5,252 nucleotides of DNA from Bacteroidota bacterium (GTDB taxonomy: Bacteria; Bacteroidota; Bacteroidia; Bacteroidales; PUMT01), in the NCBI GenBank assembly GCA_003556985.1, contig PWPZ01000225.1, positions 1 to 5,252 on the forward strand, written 5' to 3'. The position numbers and the translations under genes are program-made. Shown piece after piece: positions 5,235 to 5,252 of the stretch; position 1 is the stretch's first letter; each line of letters starts with the position of its first letter. The notes below the pieces were generated by a model that was not told the origin of the DNA, ran no database searches, and worked only from the letters and a program-made list of their open reading frames with translations.

Positions 5235-5252
5235 TGTATCTTGTAAATCAAA

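Overview
The window looks like an ordinary stretch of chromosome from a member of the Bacteroidota (or another FCB-group lineage). This is inferred from moderate-to-low GC, start codons mostly without a Shine-Dalgarno sequence, and the gene types: a small outer-membrane beta-barrel, a CsgG-family protein, and an SRPBCC protein in short-spaced same-strand order. No RNA gene, CRISPR array, integrase, transposase or complete mobile element can be supported.

Left part (1-2176, all plus strand). The window opens inside an alpha/beta hydrolase of the lysophospholipase/monoacylglycerol-lipase type with a complete Ser-Asp-His triad. An SRPBCC-fold protein follows after about 100 bases. Then comes a class I SAM-dependent methyltransferase that is clearly more AT-rich than its neighbours and may have a different origin. 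The first two could share a transcript; nothing visible ties the methyltransferase to them functionally.

Middle (2177-3710). A 225-base gap without a supported gene separates the methyltransferase from a convergent minus-strand gene (2402-3181). That gene encodes a secreted protein of unknown function with an acidic, cysteine-containing middle. It is divergently placed from the right-hand pair. The long region between them (3182-3710) carries two clear inverted repeats, a four-copy TAAACC hexamer repeat, and presumably the promoters for both directions.

Right part (3711-5234, plus strand). A short outer-membrane beta-barrel protein is followed 48 bases later by a CsgG-domain protein with an extra C-terminal beta-rich domain. 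They are probably co-transcribed and both are predicted to act in the cell envelope. No curli subunit or accessory gene (csgA, B, E, F) lies in the window, and the CsgG-like protein lacks the lipobox of classical CsgG, so a curli exporter role should not be assumed.

No clearly new system is visible. The items most worth checking are the beta-barrel/CsgG pair with its repeat-bearing leader, and the repeat-like gap at 2177-2401.
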